Shown here one piece after another: positions 13,895 to 15,397 of a stretch of 15,397 nt of DNA (its first letter is position 1; each line of letters starts with the position of its first letter). Source of the stretch: an uncultured Clostridia bacterium (GTDB lineage: Bacteria > Bacillota > Clostridia > Christensenellales > Borkfalkiaceae); contig CAJOMM010000008.1 of the NCBI GenBank assembly GCA_905235765.1, forward strand, positions 1-15,397. The letters are read 5' to 3'. A program made the position numbers and the translations under genes. The notes beneath the pieces were generated by a model. The model was not told the DNA's origin. It was given only the letters and a program-made list of their open reading frames with translations, and made no database searches.

Positions 13895-15397
13895 TTATTT
13901 GTTGAAATTGTCTTTTAATGAAACTATTTCGCTGAGCACGGACTTTCCGCCCGTTTTGAGAAGCTTAAAATACCCCGTACGCATAAGTTGATACGGTTTT
14001 TCGTCCTCGGTCTCGAAAAGATACGGTTCCGCTTTGCCGCAGTATATCTTTACGCTGTCCTTGTTCATACGCTCGGAAAAATCTTGCCCCGAATATTCTT
14101 CGTCGTTCAGAAGATACCCGTATTTTCTTATTTCCGTATCGACGGCGGTCTCCGCGTTTACCCACTGTATAACGCCTTTAACTTTTATTCCGGAAGTGTC
14201 GCTTCCGCTTCTCGACTCGGGAATATACGAGCACAAAAGTTCCTCTACTTCCCCGTCCGCAGAAGTTATCACTTCATCGCATTTAATTATGTACGCGGAT
14301 TTAAACCTTACCATACCGTCCTTTTTAAGTCTGAAATATTTAGGCGGCGGATCGAGAGAAAAATCGTCCGCATCGATATACAAGGTTTTCCCGAATTTTA
14401 TTTTGCGCGTTCTCTTTACTTCTTCGTTGGGATTTATTTCAAAATCCACTTCTTCCGTCTTCCCTTCCGGATAGTTGGTTATGGTTACTTTAAGCGGCTT
14501 TAACACCCCCATAGCCCGTTCCGCATGAAGATTAAGATAATCCCTTACCACCGCTTCTAAATAGGATATCTGTACTTCGGAATTCGCTTTTGCTATACCT
14601 ATTCTTCCGCAAAAATCTTTTAACGCTTCGGCAGGAATTCCGCGGTTTCTGAGTCCCGTAAGAGTAGGCATCCTCGGATCGTCCCAGCCGGCCACAGAAC
14701 CGTCTTCCACTAATTTTTTAAGATATCTCTTGCTCATAACGAGGTTGGTTACGTTTAACCTCGCAAATTCTATCTGACGAGGCTTCGGAGAAAAACCGAG
14801 CGTGTTCCCCACCCAGTCGTAAAGAGGTCTGTGATCTTCAAACTCCAACGTGCATAAAGAGTGGGTTACCCCCTGCATATAATCGCATATCGGGTGCGCA
14901 AAATCGTACATGGGATATATACACCACTTGTCGCCCGTGCGGTAATGTGTTTCGCGAAGTATTCTGTATATAACGGGGTCGCGCATATTGATATTGGGAC
15001 TTGCCATATCTATCTTTGCGCGAAGACATTTTTCGCCGTCTTTATATTTCCCTTCTCTCATCTCTCGGAAAAGTTTCAGGTTTTCTTCAACGCTCCTGTT
15101 TCTCCAAGGACTTTCTTTACCCGGCTCCGTAAGAGTGCCGCGGTTAAAAGATATTTCTTCGGGACTCATATCGCATACGAACGCATTGCCAAGCTCTATT
15201 TCCTTTTCCGCAAAGTTATAAATATCTTCGTAAAAATCCGAAGCGTGCGTTACCTTGTCGTAGGAAAAGCCCAGCCACTCTATATCTTTTTTAATGGCTT
15301 CTTCGTATTCTTCTTTTTCTTTAGAAGGGTTAGTATCGTCCAAAAAGAGGTTACACTTGCCGTCGTATTTTTCTTTTACGCCGAAATTAAGGCACAA
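13895..15397 (-). CDS. glnS: Glutaminyl-tRNA synthetase, N-terminus beyond the right edge
   Basis: 500 codons of a class I aminoacyl-tRNA synthetase. The visible part starts inside the catalytic domain at CLNFGVKEKY, the segment just after the HIGH motif of GlnRS, so roughly 40-50 residues including HIGH lie off the window. GlnRS hallmarks follow: DDTNPSKEKEEY, LCTLEFEDHRPLYDW, and VMSKR as the KMSKS loop. The C-terminal beta-barrel anticodon-binding domains extend to the stop at 13895. The LEFEDHRPLYDW block favours GlnRS over bacterial GluRS. It charges tRNA-Gln with glutamine directly. Many Bacillota lack GlnRS and use the GatCAB amidation route, so its presence is a lineage marker. It converges on ttcA. 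Confidence 0.93.
   Translation of the reverse strand: MCLNFGVKEKYDGKCNLFLDDTNPSKEKEEYEEAIKKDIEWLGFSYDKVTHASDFYEDIYNFAEKEIELGNAFVCDMSPEEISFNRGTLTEPGKESPWRNRSVEENLKLFREMREGKYKDGEKCLRAKIDMASPNINMRDPVIYRILRETHYRTGDKWCIYPMYDFAHPICDYMQGVTHSLCTLEFEDHRPLYDWVGNTLGFSPKPRQIEFARLNVTNLVMSKRYLKKLVEDGSVAGWDDPRMPTLTGLRNRGIPAEALKDFCGRIGIAKANSEVQISYLEAVVRDYLNLHAERAMGVLKPLKVTITNYPEGKTEEVDFEINPNEEVKRTRKIKFGKTLYIDADDFSLDPPPKYFRLKKDGMVRFKSAYIIKCDEVITSADGEVEELLCSYIPESRSGSDTSGIKVKGVIQWVNAETAVDTEIRKYGYLLNDEEYSGQDFSERMNKDSVKIYCGKAEPYLFETEDEKPYQLMRTGYFKLLKTGGKSVLSEIVSLKDNFNK

Noticed and set aside
13988..14503. 171-codon plus-strand open frame opposite glnS
   Set aside because: Antisense to well-conserved GlnRS sequence and rich in Phe, Tyr and Arg, as expected from reverse reading.

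Overview
The window looks like a chromosomal segment of an uncultured, moderately AT-rich Bacillota, most likely a gut-type member of Clostridia. Three things point there: the Gram-positive block yqfC-yqfD-pgpH-ybeY-era-yqzL-recO, which includes two sporulation-associated genes; the Shine-Dalgarno and sigma-A promoter style; and a BspA-like leucine-rich-repeat lipoprotein typical of gut Firmicutes. No mobile element, CRISPR array, tRNA or rRNA is visible. Coding density is high, and no stretch over 300 bases lacks a gene.

Layout, left to right. (1) Positions 1-3058, minus strand: lepA followed by a second translational GTPase, an EF-G-like paralogue that runs off the left edge. lepA is broken near its start. 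About 10 nt are missing exactly where the Lys-Ser-Thr of the GTP-binding P-loop should be encoded, which also shifts the frame. The EF-G paralogue has degenerate G3 and G4 motifs. (2) 3217-4403, plus strand: a BspA-like leucine-rich-repeat lipoprotein with its own near-consensus promoter, ending in a perfect 23-bp hairpin shared with the converging gene. (3) 5428-4451, minus: thioredoxin plus an iron-sulfur-type flavodoxin-fold protein, a tight two-gene redox operon with its own promoter. (4) 10427-5526, minus: yqfC, yqfD, a pgpH-like HD phosphodiesterase, ybeY, era, yqzL (36 aa) and recO, nearly all overlapping or closely spaced. phoH, dgkA and cdd, often present in this cluster in other Firmicutes, are absent. 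The PgpH-like protein lacks the large extracellular domain of classical PgpH. (5) 12974-10522, minus: a COG2426-type membrane protein, a patatin-like phospholipase and a lipid-anchored ComEC-like metallo-beta-lactamase, with gene junctions overlapping or abutting and a strong terminator at the end. (6) 13110-13856, plus: a TtcA-type tRNA thiolation enzyme. (7) 13895 to the right edge, minus: glutaminyl-tRNA synthetase lacking its N-terminus.

The main theme is translation and RNA maintenance: two translational GTPases, ybeY and era (16S rRNA processing and 30S assembly), tRNA thiolation, and an aminoacyl-tRNA synthetase. To this are added DNA repair (recO), c-di-AMP turnover (the pgpH-like gene), redox proteins and envelope proteins. 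I see no clear new defence or mobile system. The points most worth checking are the lepA lesion next to a degenerate EF-G paralogue, the PgpH without its sensor domain, a possible sigma-E promoter in front of yqfC, and the patatin/ComEC-like lipoprotein operon.
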